DNA of 39,322 nt from Fusobacteriaceae bacterium. GTDB lineage: Bacteria; Fusobacteriota; Fusobacteriia; Fusobacteriales; Fusobacteriaceae. Under the pieces are notes generated by a model. The model saw nothing but the letters and a program-made list of their open reading frames with translations. It ran no database searches and had not been told where the DNA came from. Each line of letters opens with the position of its first letter. The stretch's first letter is position 1. The translations under genes were made by a program, and so were the position numbers. The stretch lies in NCBI GenBank assembly GCA_031289425.1, contig JAITPM010000088.1, positions 1 to 39,322 on the forward strand, read 5' to 3'. Below, piece after piece: positions 17,529-25,509 of the stretch.

Positions 17529-18836
17529 GTGAAAAGAGCATCAGTAGTGACATACGGATGTCAAATGAACGTGAACGAAAGCGCTAAAATCAAAAAAATA
17601 TTCGAAGATTTAGGATACGAAATAATAGAAGATATACATCAATCAGATATTATATTTTTAAATACATGTACAGTAAGAGAGGGAGCAGCTACTCAAATAT
17701 TTGGTAAAATTGGCGAATTAAAAACTATCAAAGAAAAAAGAGGAACGATAATAGGAATTACAGGCTGTTTTGCTCAGGAACAGGGAAACGAAATAATAAA
17801 AAAATTTCCAATAATTGATATTGTTATGGGGAATCAAAATATAGGATGTATCCCTGAAATAATAAAGAAGTTAAATAATAAGAGGAATGAACATATTGTA
17901 TGTACTGAGAATGAGAACATATTACCAGACCATATAGATGCTGACTTTGGAGATGAAAGCGGAGCTTGTGTTGCGATAACTTATGGTTGCAACAATTTCT
18001 GTACTTATTGCATTGTACCCTATGTGAGAGGGAGGGAACGCTCTGTACCAATGGATCAGATATTGGTAGATGTGAGAAAATATGTAAATAAGGGACATAA
18101 GGAGATTACTTTGCTTGGTCAAAATGTGAATTCTTATGGTAATGATTTTAAAAATGGTGATAATTTTGCAAAACTACTATCAGAAATATGTGCAATAGAG
18201 GAGGATTTTCTGATTAGATTTATTTCTCCTCATCCCAGAGATTTTACAGATGAAGTCATTGATGTAATGAGGAAAAATGAAAAAATATCAAGATCAATAC
18301 ATTTGCCATTACAATCAGGATCCAGCAAAATTTTAAAATTGATGAACAGAGGTTACACAAAGGAAGATTATTTATTCTTAGCTAATAAAATTAAAGAAAA
18401 AATAAATGGTGCATCTTTGACAACAGACATTATCGTAGGATTTCCGCAAGAAACAGAAGAAGATTTTATGGATACACTAGATATTGTAAAACAAGTAAGA
18501 TTTGAAAATTCTTTTATGTTTATGTATTCCAAGAGAAATGGAACGAAAGCTGCAATTATGGATGGACAAATAGAAGATAGTATAAAAAAAGAGAGATTAC
18601 AAAGATTGATAGAGGTACAAAATCAATGTTCTCTCGAAAATAGTCAAAAATATATAAACAAAATTGTAAGAGTATTAGTGGAAGGTGAAAGTAAAAAAAA
18701 TAAAAAAATGTTTACTGGTCGAACTTCAACCAATAAAGTGGTGTTGTTTGAGGGCAGTAAAGAAATCGAAGGGAAATTCGTGAATGTAAGAATAGGAAGT
18801 TGCAAAACTTGGACTTTATACGGTGAAATAGTATAA
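17529..18836 (+). CDS. miaB: tRNA-2-methylthio-N6-dimethylallyladenosine synthase MiaB
   Basis: About 435 residues. The order of domains is methylthiotransferase N-terminal ([26 protein letters not shown]: three cysteines for the auxiliary 4Fe-4S cluster), radical SAM ([19 protein letters not shown], the CxxxCxxC motif) and a C-terminal TRAM RNA-binding domain ending near [10 protein letters not shown]. It methylthiolates i6A37 in tRNAs that read UNN codons. I prefer GTG at 17529 as start because GGAGG (17519-17523) lies 5 bases before it; an in-frame TTG at 17517 overlaps the site. GTG start is unusual but well supported. A sigmaE-like promoter begins just after its stop codon. Confidence 0.93.
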   Translation: MKRASVVTYGCQMNVNESAKIKKIFEDLGYEIIEDIHQSDIIFLNTCTVREGAATQIFGKIGELKTIKEKRGTIIGITGCFAQEQGNEIIKKFPIIDIVMGNQNIGCIPEIIKKLNNKRNEHIVCTENENILPDHIDADFGDESGACVAITYGCNNFCTYCIVPYVRGRERSVPMDQILVDVRKYVNKGHKEITLLGQNVNSYGNDFKNGDNFAKLLSEICAIEEDFLIRFISPHPRDFTDEVIDVMRKNEKISRSIHLPLQSGSSKILKLMNRGYTKEDYLFLANKIKEKINGASLTTDIIVGFPQETEEDFMDTLDIVKQVRFENSFMFMYSKRNGTKAAIMDGQIEDSIKKERLQRLIEVQNQCSLENSQKYINKIVRVLVEGESKKNKKMFTGRTSTNKVVLFEGSKEIEGKFVNVRIGSCKTWTLYGEIV

Positions 18837-18842
18837 TTTTAC

Positions 18843-18869
18843 AACTTTATTCTGGAATTTCACGTCTAA
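18843..18869 (+). promoter_or_regulatory. ECF (sigmaE-type) promoter before rho
   Basis: AACTT (18843-18847), 16 bases, GTCTAA (18864-18869), which matches the E. coli sigmaE consensus (GGAACTT / GTCTAA). Spacing and -10 match the element before the ECF sigma gene at 22943-22969. No housekeeping -10 is evident in the same gap. Transcription would begin near 18876, about 70 bases before rho. Confidence 0.65.
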
Positions 18870-18948
18870 TCGTGTCTCCATTATTATAAAAATAAATGGT
18901 AGTATTGTAGAAATCGTAGTTGTTTGTTTTTTATACACAGAGGTGAAC

Positions 18949-20202
18949 ATGAGTAAATTTGAAAAATTCTTGCAAAAAGAAGTTATAGAGATTGCAAGAG
19001 GCGTGGGGATTCCACTAAAAACCGGAATAAAAAAAATTGAAATAATCGAATTATTAGATGAATACTTAGCAGAAAAAAATAAAAATAATGAAGATATTGC
19101 ATGGGGAACCCTTGATGTGTTGCCTGAAGGATATGGATTCTTAAGAAATACTTCAGTAGAAAAGGATATCTATGTATCTGTTACACAAATACGTAAGTTT
19201 AAACTTCGTACTGAAGATGTTATCATAGGCGAAGTAAGAGAACCGAGTGAAAGCGAAAAAAATTATGCATTAAAAAAGGTTATTTTAGTAAACAATGGAA
19301 GCTTGGAAGCTGCAGAATCAAGAGTACCTTTTGAAGACTTGGTGCCTGCCTATCCGACTGAAAAGTACAAATTGGAAACCGGTAAAAGAGATATTTCTGG
19401 TAGAATCATAGATCTCATCACTCCAATAGGGAAAGGGCAGAGAGCACTTATAATAGCACCTCCTAAAGCCGGGAAGACAATGCTTATAACAAGCATTGCA
19501 AATTCACTAATAAAAAATAATAAAGACTTAGATGTGTGGATTCTTCTGATTGATGAGAGACCAGAAGAGGTCACAGATATAATGGAAAATGTAGATGGAG
19601 CGCAAGTATTTGCTTCTACATTTGATGAAGATCCGACAAATCATACGAAAGTTACTCAAAGTATATTAGAAAAAGCAAAAAGAAAAGTGGAGAATGGTGA
19701 AGATGTTGTAATATTGATGGATTCATTGACAAGACTTGCGAGAGCATACAATATAGTTATGCCTTCAAGTGGTAAATTGATTTCAGGTGGTATAGACCCA
19801 ACGGCACTATATTATCCCAAAAACTTTTTTGGAACAGCAAGAAATATCCGAAATGGAGGAAGTCTCACAATAATTGCTACTGTACTTGTAGATACGGGCA
19901 GTAAAATGGATGACATAATCTATGAAGAATTTAAATCTACAGGAAATTGTGATATCCAATTAGATAGAAATTTGGCAGAATTAAGGGTATTTCCAGCGAT
20001 AGATATTCAAAGATCCGGAACTAGGAAAGAAGAATTGCTTATTAGCAAAGATAAATTAGAGAGCATCTGGGGTATAAGACGATATTTATCCCAATTTGAT
20101 AGAGCAACTGCTGCTAGAAAATTAATTGATGGACTAAGCAAAACCGAATGCAATGAAGATTTATTAAAATACTACGAGAAAGGTGATAAGAGGGATGACT
20201 AG
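18949..20202 (+). CDS. rho: Transcription termination factor Rho
   Basis: About 417 residues. An N-terminal helix bundle (Rho_N, about 1-42) is followed by the cold-shock-like RNA-binding domain ([17 protein letters not shown]) and the RecA-type ATPase: Walker [51 protein letters not shown] and [19 protein letters not shown]. This is a complete hexameric RNA translocase; the insertion seen between domains in some clostridial Rho proteins is absent. I took the ATG at 18949, preceded by AGAGGTG. The GTG at 18943 is part of that site. The gene's last 8 bases overlap the next gene's start, so rho and the endopeptidase are translationally coupled. Confidence 0.96.
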   Translation: MSKFEKFLQKEVIEIARGVGIPLKTGIKKIEIIELLDEYLAEKNKNNEDIAWGTLDVLPEGYGFLRNTSVEKDIYVSVTQIRKFKLRTEDVIIGEVREPSESEKNYALKKVILVNNGSLEAAESRVPFEDLVPAYPTEKYKLETGKRDISGRIIDLITPIGKGQRALIIAPPKAGKTMLITSIANSLIKNNKDLDVWILLIDERPEEVTDIMENVDGAQVFASTFDEDPTNHTKVTQSILEKAKRKVENGEDVVILMDSLTRLARAYNIVMPSSGKLISGGIDPTALYYPKNFFGTARNIRNGGSLTIIATVLVDTGSKMDDIIYEEFKSTGNCDIQLDRNLAELRVFPAIDIQRSGTRKEELLISKDKLESIWGIRRYLSQFDRATAARKLIDGLSKTECNEDLLKYYEKGDKRDD

Positions 20203-21397
20203 TGGAGCCAGAAGAGACGCAAACTCAGAATTAAGAAAATTGTTTTTGAGTATTATAAATTTTAAACTTGGTAAAATAGCGACCATTGTCTTTTTCACGT
20301 TTATGTTTTTTATGGCTTTGAGTATTTTTATTCAAATGTATTCTGTGCCTAATGAAATAGTGGATTTAGCACAATTTACAGAATATTATGAAAAATCCGA
20401 AGAAGAAAATGGTGGAATTGAAGTTTTGGAACATGTATACTACACTTTCGAGAAAAAATATAATTTCGAAAGTGATTTTAAAAGTTCTAGTGATGGTCTA
20501 CTTACAGGAACAACAGGCGTGGATAAAAAAGAAATGCCTCAGGGCGTAGAATATGTGATAAAAAAGGGAGATACTATAGAGAGTATAGCAAAGGCTCACA
20601 AAATATCTAAGGAAGCTTTAATAGCTAATAATGGTGTATTGAATCAAAAAGCTCTTAAAATTGGAGACAAGATAAGTATTCTAACAGAAAATGGAGTTAT
20701 GTATAAAATTGTAAAAGGAGATTCTTTATACAAGATTGCGAGTAGATATAAGATAAATGTTGATGATATTTTGGCTTACAATGATGTAAATGCAAAAAGT
20801 CTAAAAATTGGTCAAGATATATTTTTAAAAGACCCTGATTTTAAAGCTTTTGCAAGTAATGCAGGAGCGGATAAGAAAAAAGATGTAAAGGATATGAAAT
20901 TACCAAAGGGCGATAAAAATATAACAGTTGCTAGAACACCAAGTAAAGGTGGAGATAAAGTAGCAGCAAGTAATGCGCCGACTGGTGGAAAAGAAATCGT
21001 TGCTGCAGGGGGATTTAGATATCCTGTGACTTATTCTGGAATAAGTAGTCCTTTCGGAAATAGATTTCATCCGGTGTTGAGACGATACATACTTCATACA
21101 GGGGTAGATTTTGTAGCAAAATATGTTCCTTTAAAGGCAGCACGTAGCGGAAAGGTTTCTTTTGCAGGATATATGGGCGGTTATGGTAAAATCATAATAG
21201 TAAAGCACCCGGATGGATATGAGACTAGATATGCTCATCTGAATTCTATTAATGTAAATGTCGGAACCAATGTAAAAGCCGGAGAATTAATAGGGAAAAC
21301 CGGTATGACAGGAAGAGTTACTGGACCACATTTACATTTTGAAATAAGAAAAGATGGGCAAGTAAAAAATCCTATGAAGTATTTAACACAAAAATAA
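20195..21397 (+). CDS. LysM-domain M23 family cell-wall endopeptidase
   Basis: About 400 residues. A single membrane anchor (about 20-40) follows a basic N-terminus. Two LysM peptidoglycan-binding modules ([19 protein letters not shown] and [19 protein letters not shown]) follow, then a Gly/Lys-rich linker, then an M23 (LytM) domain. The zinc ligands are present: H and D in [10 protein letters not shown] and the HLHF motif in [10 protein letters not shown]. It should cut peptide cross-bridges in the periplasm or wall, or activate amidases. GTG at 20183 is an alternative start. ATG at 20195 has AAGGTG about 10 bases upstream and is preferred. Cotranscription with rho is unusual, and both lie downstream of a sigmaE-type promoter, which fits an envelope-stress role for this enzyme. 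Confidence 0.9.
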   Translation: MTSGARRDANSELRKLFLSIINFKLGKIATIVFFTFMFFMALSIFIQMYSVPNEIVDLAQFTEYYEKSEEENGGIEVLEHVYYTFEKKYNFESDFKSSSDGLLTGTTGVDKKEMPQGVEYVIKKGDTIESIAKAHKISKEALIANNGVLNQKALKIGDKISILTENGVMYKIVKGDSLYKIASRYKINVDDILAYNDVNAKSLKIGQDIFLKDPDFKAFASNAGADKKKDVKDMKLPKGDKNITVARTPSKGGDKVAASNAPTGGKEIVAAGGFRYPVTYSGISSPFGNRFHPVLRRYILHTGVDFVAKYVPLKAARSGKVSFAGYMGGYGKIIIVKHPDGYETRYAHLNSINVNVGTNVKAGELIGKTGMTGRVTGPHLHFEIRKDGQVKNPMKYLTQK

Positions 21398-21421
21398 AAT
21401 GTTTCATAATTTTGATGTGAG

Positions 21422-22471
21422 ATGAAAACTATGAGTAAAATTGTAAAAATGGGTGATTTAAAAATTGGTGGTGGAAATAGTATTGTTATTCAATCTATGA
21501 CTAACACCAATACTAGTGATGAAGATAATACTATAAATCAAATAAAAAAATTGGCTGATGCAGGTTGTGAACTGGTAAGAATTACCATAAACACCACAGA
21601 AGCTGCAGAAGCGATAAAAAAAATAAAAAAACAGAGTCCTATACCTTTAGTTGCAGATATACATTTTGATTACAAATTAGCATTACTTGCAATAAAAAAT
21701 GGGATTGATAAACTTAGATTAAATCCTGGTAATATAGGTTCTGATGATAAAGTAAGAGAAGTAGCGAGAGCTGCAAAGGACATGGGAATTCCGATTAGGA
21801 TAGGAGTTAACGGGGGCTCATTAGAAAAACATATTTTGGAAAAATATAAAAAAATAACATCTGATGCCATGGTAGACAGTGCAATTTATCATGTAAATTT
21901 ATTAGAAAAAAATAAATTTGAAGACATAGTAATTTCACTAAAATCTAGTAATATAAAAATAATGATAGAAGCCTATAGGAAAATATCTAAAATAGTAGAT
22001 TATCCATTGCATTTGGGAGTTACAGAAGCAGGGACATATTTCCAAGGTAGCATAAAATCTGCAATAGGAATAGGAAGTCTGCTTGCGGATGGGATTGGGG
22101 ATACGATAAGGGTATCTCTCACTGAGGATCCGGTAGAAGAAATAAAAGTCGCAAAAGAAATATTAAAGGTTTTGGGACTGAGAGCAAATGGGGTAGAAAT
22201 TGTATCCTGTCCAACTTGTGGGAGGACAGAGATTGATTTGATAAATTTGGCTAAGAAAGTTGAGAAAGAATTTGAAGATTATAAGGTAAATATCAAAATA
22301 GCAGTCATGGGATGCGTTGTAAATGGGCCGGGAGAGGCAAGAGAAGCAGATTACGGCGTGGCCGGTGGAAAAGGAGTAGGAATTTTATTTAAGAAAGGGC
22401 AAATTATCAAAAAAGTAAAAGAAAATGACATTTTGTTGGAACTGAAAAAAATGGTATTAGAAGAGTCTTGA
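21422..22471 (+). CDS. ispG: 4-hydroxy-3-methylbut-2-enyl diphosphate synthase IspG
   Basis: 349 residues. GGNSIVIQSMTNTNT starts the TIM-barrel part. The C-terminal domain carries SCPTCGR and MGCVVNGPGEAREADYG, whose three cysteines and glutamate hold the 4Fe-4S cluster. It makes HMBPP in the non-mevalonate (MEP) isoprenoid pathway, using reduced ferredoxin or flavodoxin. The short bacterial form without the plant insertion is seen. It lies 24 bases after the endopeptidase with a weak site (TGTGAG). It is likely in the rho operon. IspA, a later isoprenoid step, lies in another operon of this window. Confidence 0.96.
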   Translation: MKTMSKIVKMGDLKIGGGNSIVIQSMTNTNTSDEDNTINQIKKLADAGCELVRITINTTEAAEAIKKIKKQSPIPLVADIHFDYKLALLAIKNGIDKLRLNPGNIGSDDKVREVARAAKDMGIPIRIGVNGGSLEKHILEKYKKITSDAMVDSAIYHVNLLEKNKFEDIVISLKSSNIKIMIEAYRKISKIVDYPLHLGVTEAGTYFQGSIKSAIGIGSLLADGIGDTIRVSLTEDPVEEIKVAKEILKVLGLRANGVEIVSCPTCGRTEIDLINLAKKVEKEFEDYKVNIKIAVMGCVVNGPGEAREADYGVAGGKGVGILFKKGQIIKKVKENDILLELKKMVLEES

Positions 22472-22490
22472 TTGCCAGGTGGAAAATAAA

Positions 22491-22943
22491 ATGAAAGAAA
22501 ATAAAAATAAAGAAAATAAAAATAAAAAAAATAAAAATAAAAAAATATTAAAAATTGGGATTATAATAATGATTTTTACTTTATTGACAAGTGTATCTTT
22601 TGGAAAGCCCAAAATTTCTATTGAAAGAGAAAATCAGGGACAAAAGCAATTGGTTGTACACTATGACGAGAATAGAGTCATAGGTGTAAGAATAGGGAGG
22701 CAAAGAATAACATCAGGCGTTCCATATTATCTTACCCCAGGTAAATATTTTATAGAATATACGAATAAGGTCTTGATTTCGGCTTCATTCGAATATGGGT
22801 ATGGGAGAAAAGGACGAACTTGGAGAAATAACGATGACCATGATAATGATGAAGCAGAACCGATAGAAATAAAAGAAGACATGGAAATAGAAATAACAGG
22901 TAATAAATATCAAATAAAAGTTGGAGCAAGTACAAGTTTGTAA
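22491..22943 (+). CDS. Small exported protein with N-terminal (ENKNK) repeat
   Basis: About 150 residues and not recognised. It begins with a Lys/Asn-rich stretch made of three 5-residue repeats, then a hydrophobic segment (about 22-40) ending near VSFGKPK that looks like a signal peptide. The mature part is of beta type (SGVPYYLTPGKYFIEYTNK), with a His/Asp-rich patch NDDHDNDEAE and an acidic end. The unusually long Lys-rich n-region before the signal segment is odd. I chose ATG at 22491 because AGGTGG (22477-22482) is 8 bases upstream; GTG at 22479 overlaps that site. It follows ispG by 19 bases. The promoter of the ECF sigma gene overlaps its stop codon, and the neighbourhood suggests an envelope-related protein (inference). 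Confidence 0.7.
   Translation: MKENKNKENKNKKNKNKKILKIGIIIMIFTLLTSVSFGKPKISIERENQGQKQLVVHYDENRVIGVRIGRQRITSGVPYYLTPGKYFIEYTNKVLISASFEYGYGRKGRTWRNNDDHDNDEAEPIEIKEDMEIEITGNKYQIKVGASTSL
22497..22541 (+). repeat. Three 15-base tandem repeats inside the exported protein gene
   Basis: GAAAATAAAAATAAA is present twice exactly, and a third copy differs by G to A at the first base, encoding ENKNK-ENKNK-KNKNK. Unit length is a multiple of three, so copy-number change keeps frame. The runs of A (up to eight) could cause slippage. Confidence 0.8.
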
Positions 22944-22969
22944 ACTTTTTTGTATTTCTTATCGTCTAA
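22943..22969 (+). promoter_or_regulatory. Autoregulatory ECF (sigmaE-type) promoter before the sigma gene
   Basis: AACTT (22943-22947), 16 bases, GTCTAA (22964-22969), inside GTAAAC-N17-CGTC. This fits both the E. coli sigmaE consensus and the general ECF 'AAC / CGTC' pattern. It overlaps the stop codon of the upstream gene and lies about 30 bases before the sigma factor ATG. Confidence 0.7.
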
Positions 22970-22998
22970 ATATATAGATAAATTGAGAGGAATATACG

Positions 22999-23448
22999 AT
23001 GGAGTTTGATGAAATATTTGAGCAATATTTTGATAGGATATATTATAAAGTGCTTGGAGTGGTTAGAAATTCGGAAGATGCAGAGGATATATCTCAGGAA
23101 GTGTTTATGAGCGTATTCAAAAACCTCAGTAAATTTCGTGAAGAAAGTAATATTTATACATGGATTTATAAAATAGCGATAAATAAAACTTATGATTTTT
23201 TTAGAAAACGAAAAGAAAATTTGGATTTAAATGAGGAAATATTATTGATACCAGATGATTCAAATGCGGAGACTGGAATAATTTTGGAAGAAAAATTAAA
23301 AAAGATTTCACATCAAGAGCGTGAGATAGTATTGTTAAAAGATATCCATGGATACAAACTAAAGGAGATTGCTGATATGAAAAATATGAACATTTCAACT
23401 GTTAAATCTATTTATTATAAGGCTATTAAAGATATGGGAGGTATTTGA
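22999..23448 (+). CDS. ECF-family RNA polymerase sigma factor (sigmaE-like)
   Basis: 149 residues, the short sigma type with only regions 2 and 4. Region 2: DAEDISQEVFMSVFKNLSKF followed by YTWIYKIAINKTYDFFRKRK (the -10 recognition and melting part). Region 4: HQEREIVLLKDIHGYKLKEIADMKNMNISTVKSIYYKAIK, a helix-turn-helix for the -35. It directs RNA polymerase to stress promoters. The promoter just upstream matches the expected ECF pattern, so it probably activates itself. GAGAGGAAT precedes the ATG. Its stop is immediately followed by the ATG of a small membrane protein, a typical sigma/anti-sigma pairing. A sigmaE envelope-stress response is known in Fusobacterium; identity with that system is inference. 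Confidence 0.92.
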   Translation: MEFDEIFEQYFDRIYYKVLGVVRNSEDAEDISQEVFMSVFKNLSKFREESNIYTWIYKIAINKTYDFFRKRKENLDLNEEILLIPDDSNAETGIILEEKLKKISHQEREIVLLKDIHGYKLKEIADMKNMNISTVKSIYYKAIKDMGGI

Positions 23449-23847
23449 ATGTCACCAAAGGATCGTGTAAGAGGAAATATTTATAAAGACCTTTTTTCTG
23501 CGGAAAAACAAAAAAATAAAAAATTAGTTTGGACTTCCTTTGGATTATTTGTTTTTGGAATAATAGGTGGTTCTACTTACCAATCTATAAAAGAAATGGA
23601 AAAACCTGTTGTAATGGCTACATTGAGCTCTAAATGGGAAAGAATGTTGAACTATAAAGACAATGATTATGCTAAGATGAGGCTTCCTGATATAAAGATT
23701 GATAAGATTAGTTTTGTAAACGGCATATCCAAAGATAGTGAAGATAACATAACTTTAGACCATATTTTAAATGGAGAAATATTTGAGGAAACAGAATTAT
23801 TAAAAGAAATCAGTACTGATAATTTGTACAATTTAGATGATGCATAA
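23449..23847 (+). CDS. Putative anti-sigma factor, single membrane segment
   Basis: 132 residues. A basic cytosolic N-terminus (about 1-25), one membrane segment (about 26-43) and an acidic, Ser/Asp-rich outer part of about 85 residues. No zinc-binding HxxxCxxC anti-sigma motif is present, so it is not the ZAS type, and the cytosolic part is very short. The call rests on position: its ATG follows the sigma gene's stop without a gap, and GGAGG lies within the sigma gene's last codons. If it holds the sigma factor, the N-terminal 25 residues would have to do so, or it may act as a co-regulator sensing the envelope. Moderately sure of the gene, less of the function. Confidence 0.6.
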   Translation: MSPKDRVRGNIYKDLFSAEKQKNKKLVWTSFGLFVFGIIGGSTYQSIKEMEKPVVMATLSSKWERMLNYKDNDYAKMRLPDIKIDKISFVNGISKDSEDNITLDHILNGEIFEETELLKEISTDNLYNLDDA

Positions 23848-23865
23848 TTTAGTTGGAGGACTAAA

Positions 23866-24282
23866 ATGAAGAAGTTTTTTGGTTTATTAGTTATAGTTTT
23901 TTTATCGTTACCTTTATTTGGTACTAATAGCGGACTTGGAATAGTTTCTGTAGAAGATTTGGAAAATACAGGAGTTTCGCCTGAAAATATAGAAAATGCT
24001 AAAACTACAATTGAAAGAGTAAGTACAAAGTACAAATTATTACTTTTGGAAAAAAAACAAACGGAATTAGAAATAAATAAATTGGTTTTGGAAGGATCCG
24101 AAGAGAATATTGAAAAAATTTTTATACTTTTTGACAAATTGGGAGATCTTGATGCTACAATTTTAAAAGATAGACTGAAAAGTCAAATAGAAATAAGGAA
24201 ATTTATAAGTCAAGAACAATATATAAAAGCCAGAGAATTGGCTATAGATAGAATAAATAAACAGAATATGAAAGAAAATTAA
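23866..24282 (+). CDS. Exported helical protein of the ECF operon (Spy/CpxP-like layout)
   Basis: 138 residues. A clear signal peptide (MKKFFGLLVIVFLSLPLFG, cleavage near residue 19-20) is followed by an all-helical mature region rich in Leu, Lys and Glu. The middle repeats an EKKQTELEINKLVLEG type of heptad, and it ends QIEIRKFISQEQYIKARELAIDRIN. The size, export signal and 'I-x-QEQYIKAREL' ending recall Spy/CpxP-like periplasmic stress proteins, which often accompany envelope-stress regulators; the match is by layout, not by a diagnostic motif. TTGGAGGAC precedes the ATG, 18 bases after the putative anti-sigma gene. It is the last gene before a terminator. It could act as chaperone, sensor or feedback regulator. 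Confidence 0.65.
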   Translation: MKKFFGLLVIVFLSLPLFGTNSGLGIVSVEDLENTGVSPENIENAKTTIERVSTKYKLLLLEKKQTELEINKLVLEGSEENIEKIFILFDKLGDLDATILKDRLKSQIEIRKFISQEQYIKARELAIDRINKQNMKEN

Positions 24283-24318
24283 TAAAAATAAAATTGCCAA
24301 TAAAATAAATAATAGAAA

Positions 24319-24355
24319 AGAGGACGTAAAAGTCCTTTCTTTATTGATTTTTATT
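24319..24355 (+). terminator. Terminator of the ECF sigma operon
   Basis: Stem of 7 base pairs, including one G-U (24319-24325 with 24332-24338), a GTAAAA loop, then a T-rich tail. It lies 37 bases after the exported helical protein and just before the prfA promoter, whose -35 sits in the tail. Confidence 0.7.
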
Positions 24356-24372
24356 TTAATCTGTGGTAAAAT
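24344..24372 (+). promoter_or_regulatory. Promoter for prfA operon
   Basis: TTGATT (24344-24349), 17 bases, TAAAAT (24367-24372), preceded by TGG (extended -10). The leader is about 55 bases. It would drive prfA-prmC-queA-rsmD and perhaps xseB-ispA. Confidence 0.6.
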
Positions 24373-24433
24373 TTTTAAATAAAATAATAATTAATTAAAA
24401 ACATTAATATAAAAAATAGAGGAGTTGAAAATA

Positions 24434-25507
24434 TTGTTTGGTAAATTAGAAGAAGTTGTAAAAAAATATAACGAGTTGCAGGAAACATTAAGTTCTGATA
24501 AAATTGTAGAAAATCCTAATTTAATGATAGAATGCAGTAAAGCACTTAGAGAAATTGAATCAATTGTAGAAAAATACAAAGAATATAAGGCTAAAAATAG
24601 TGATTTGGAATATATAAAAGATAGCCTGAAAAATGAAAAAGATACAGAGATGCGTGAAATGATGCATGAAGAATTAAAAGAATTGGAAGAGGTTTTGCCG
24701 ATACTTGAAAAAGAATTAAAATTATTATTGCTTCCTAAAGATAAAAATGATGATAAAAATGTAATTGTTGAAATCAGAGGAGGTGCCGGAGGGGATGAAG
24801 CATCTTTATTTGCCGGAAATCTTTTTAGAATGTATTCCAGATATGCAGAAAGAAAAAGATGGAAAATGGAAATCATGGAAAAACAAGAAATGGGATTGGG
24901 TGGATTAAAAGAAATAGTATTTAGCATAAACGGTCTCGGAGCTTATTCCAAGTTAAAATTTGAATCGGGAGTACATAGAGTGCAGAGAGTCCCTGAAACA
25001 GAATCTCAAGGGAGAGTACATACATCTACAGCTACAGTTGCAGTATTACCCGAAATAGAAGATATTCAGGAAGTAAAGATAGATGTAAAAGATTTAAAGA
25101 TAGATACATATCGTTCTGGAGGGGCTGGAGGCCAGCATGTAAACATGACCGACTCTGCTGTCAGGATTACTCACTTACCTACGGGGATAGTGGTACAATG
25201 TCAAGATGAAAGGTCTCAGTTGAAAAATAGAGAAAAGGCAATGAAACACTTGGGCTCAAAACTATATGAGATGGAATGTGAAAAACAAAGGTCTCAAGTA
25301 GAAAACCAAAGAAGATTGCAAGTAGGAACAGGAGATAGATCAGAAAAAATAAGAACTTATAACTACCCACAAGGAAGAATAACGGATCATAGAATAAAAT
25401 ATACCGTATATCAATTAGATGCGTTTTTGGATGGAGACCTTGATGAAATGATAGATGCTCTGATAACATTTAATCAAGCTGAAATGTTGTCAAGCTCGGT
25501 GGAGTAA
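24434..25507 (+). CDS. prfA: Peptide chain release factor 1
   Basis: About 357 residues. The catalytic GGQ loop is seen in RSGGAGGQHVNMTDSAVRITHLPTG. The RF1-type recognition region is PETESQGRVHTSTATVAVLPE, and the expected AMKHLGSKL and RSEKIRTYNYPQGRITDHR segments follow. It reads UAA and UAG. I chose the TTG start at 24434 (giving FGKLEEVVKKYNELQE, the usual beginning of RF1), 9 bases after GAGGAG. An upstream TTG at 24425 touches the site. Non-ATG start is a possible means of limiting expression. The GGQ glutamine is normally methylated by PrmC, whose gene follows 2 bases after the stop. Confidence 0.96.
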   Translation: MFGKLEEVVKKYNELQETLSSDKIVENPNLMIECSKALREIESIVEKYKEYKAKNSDLEYIKDSLKNEKDTEMREMMHEELKELEEVLPILEKELKLLLLPKDKNDDKNVIVEIRGGAGGDEASLFAGNLFRMYSRYAERKRWKMEIMEKQEMGLGGLKEIVFSINGLGAYSKLKFESGVHRVQRVPETESQGRVHTSTATVAVLPEIEDIQEVKIDVKDLKIDTYRSGGAGGQHVNMTDSAVRITHLPTGIVVQCQDERSQLKNREKAMKHLGSKLYEMECEKQRSQVENQRRLQVGTGDRSEKIRTYNYPQGRITDHRIKYTVYQLDAFLDGDLDEMIDALITFNQAEMLSSSVE

Positions 25508-25509
25508 AT

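Noticed and set aside
18841-18923. Set of short inverted repeats (ACAACT/AGTTGT, ATTTC/GAAAT, CACG/CGTG, CCATT/AATGG) suggesting a branched RNA before rho
   Set aside because: The 5' arms lie within the sigmaE-type promoter, so they would not be transcribed from it, and stems of 4-6 pairs are expected by chance. It could matter only for read-through from miaB.
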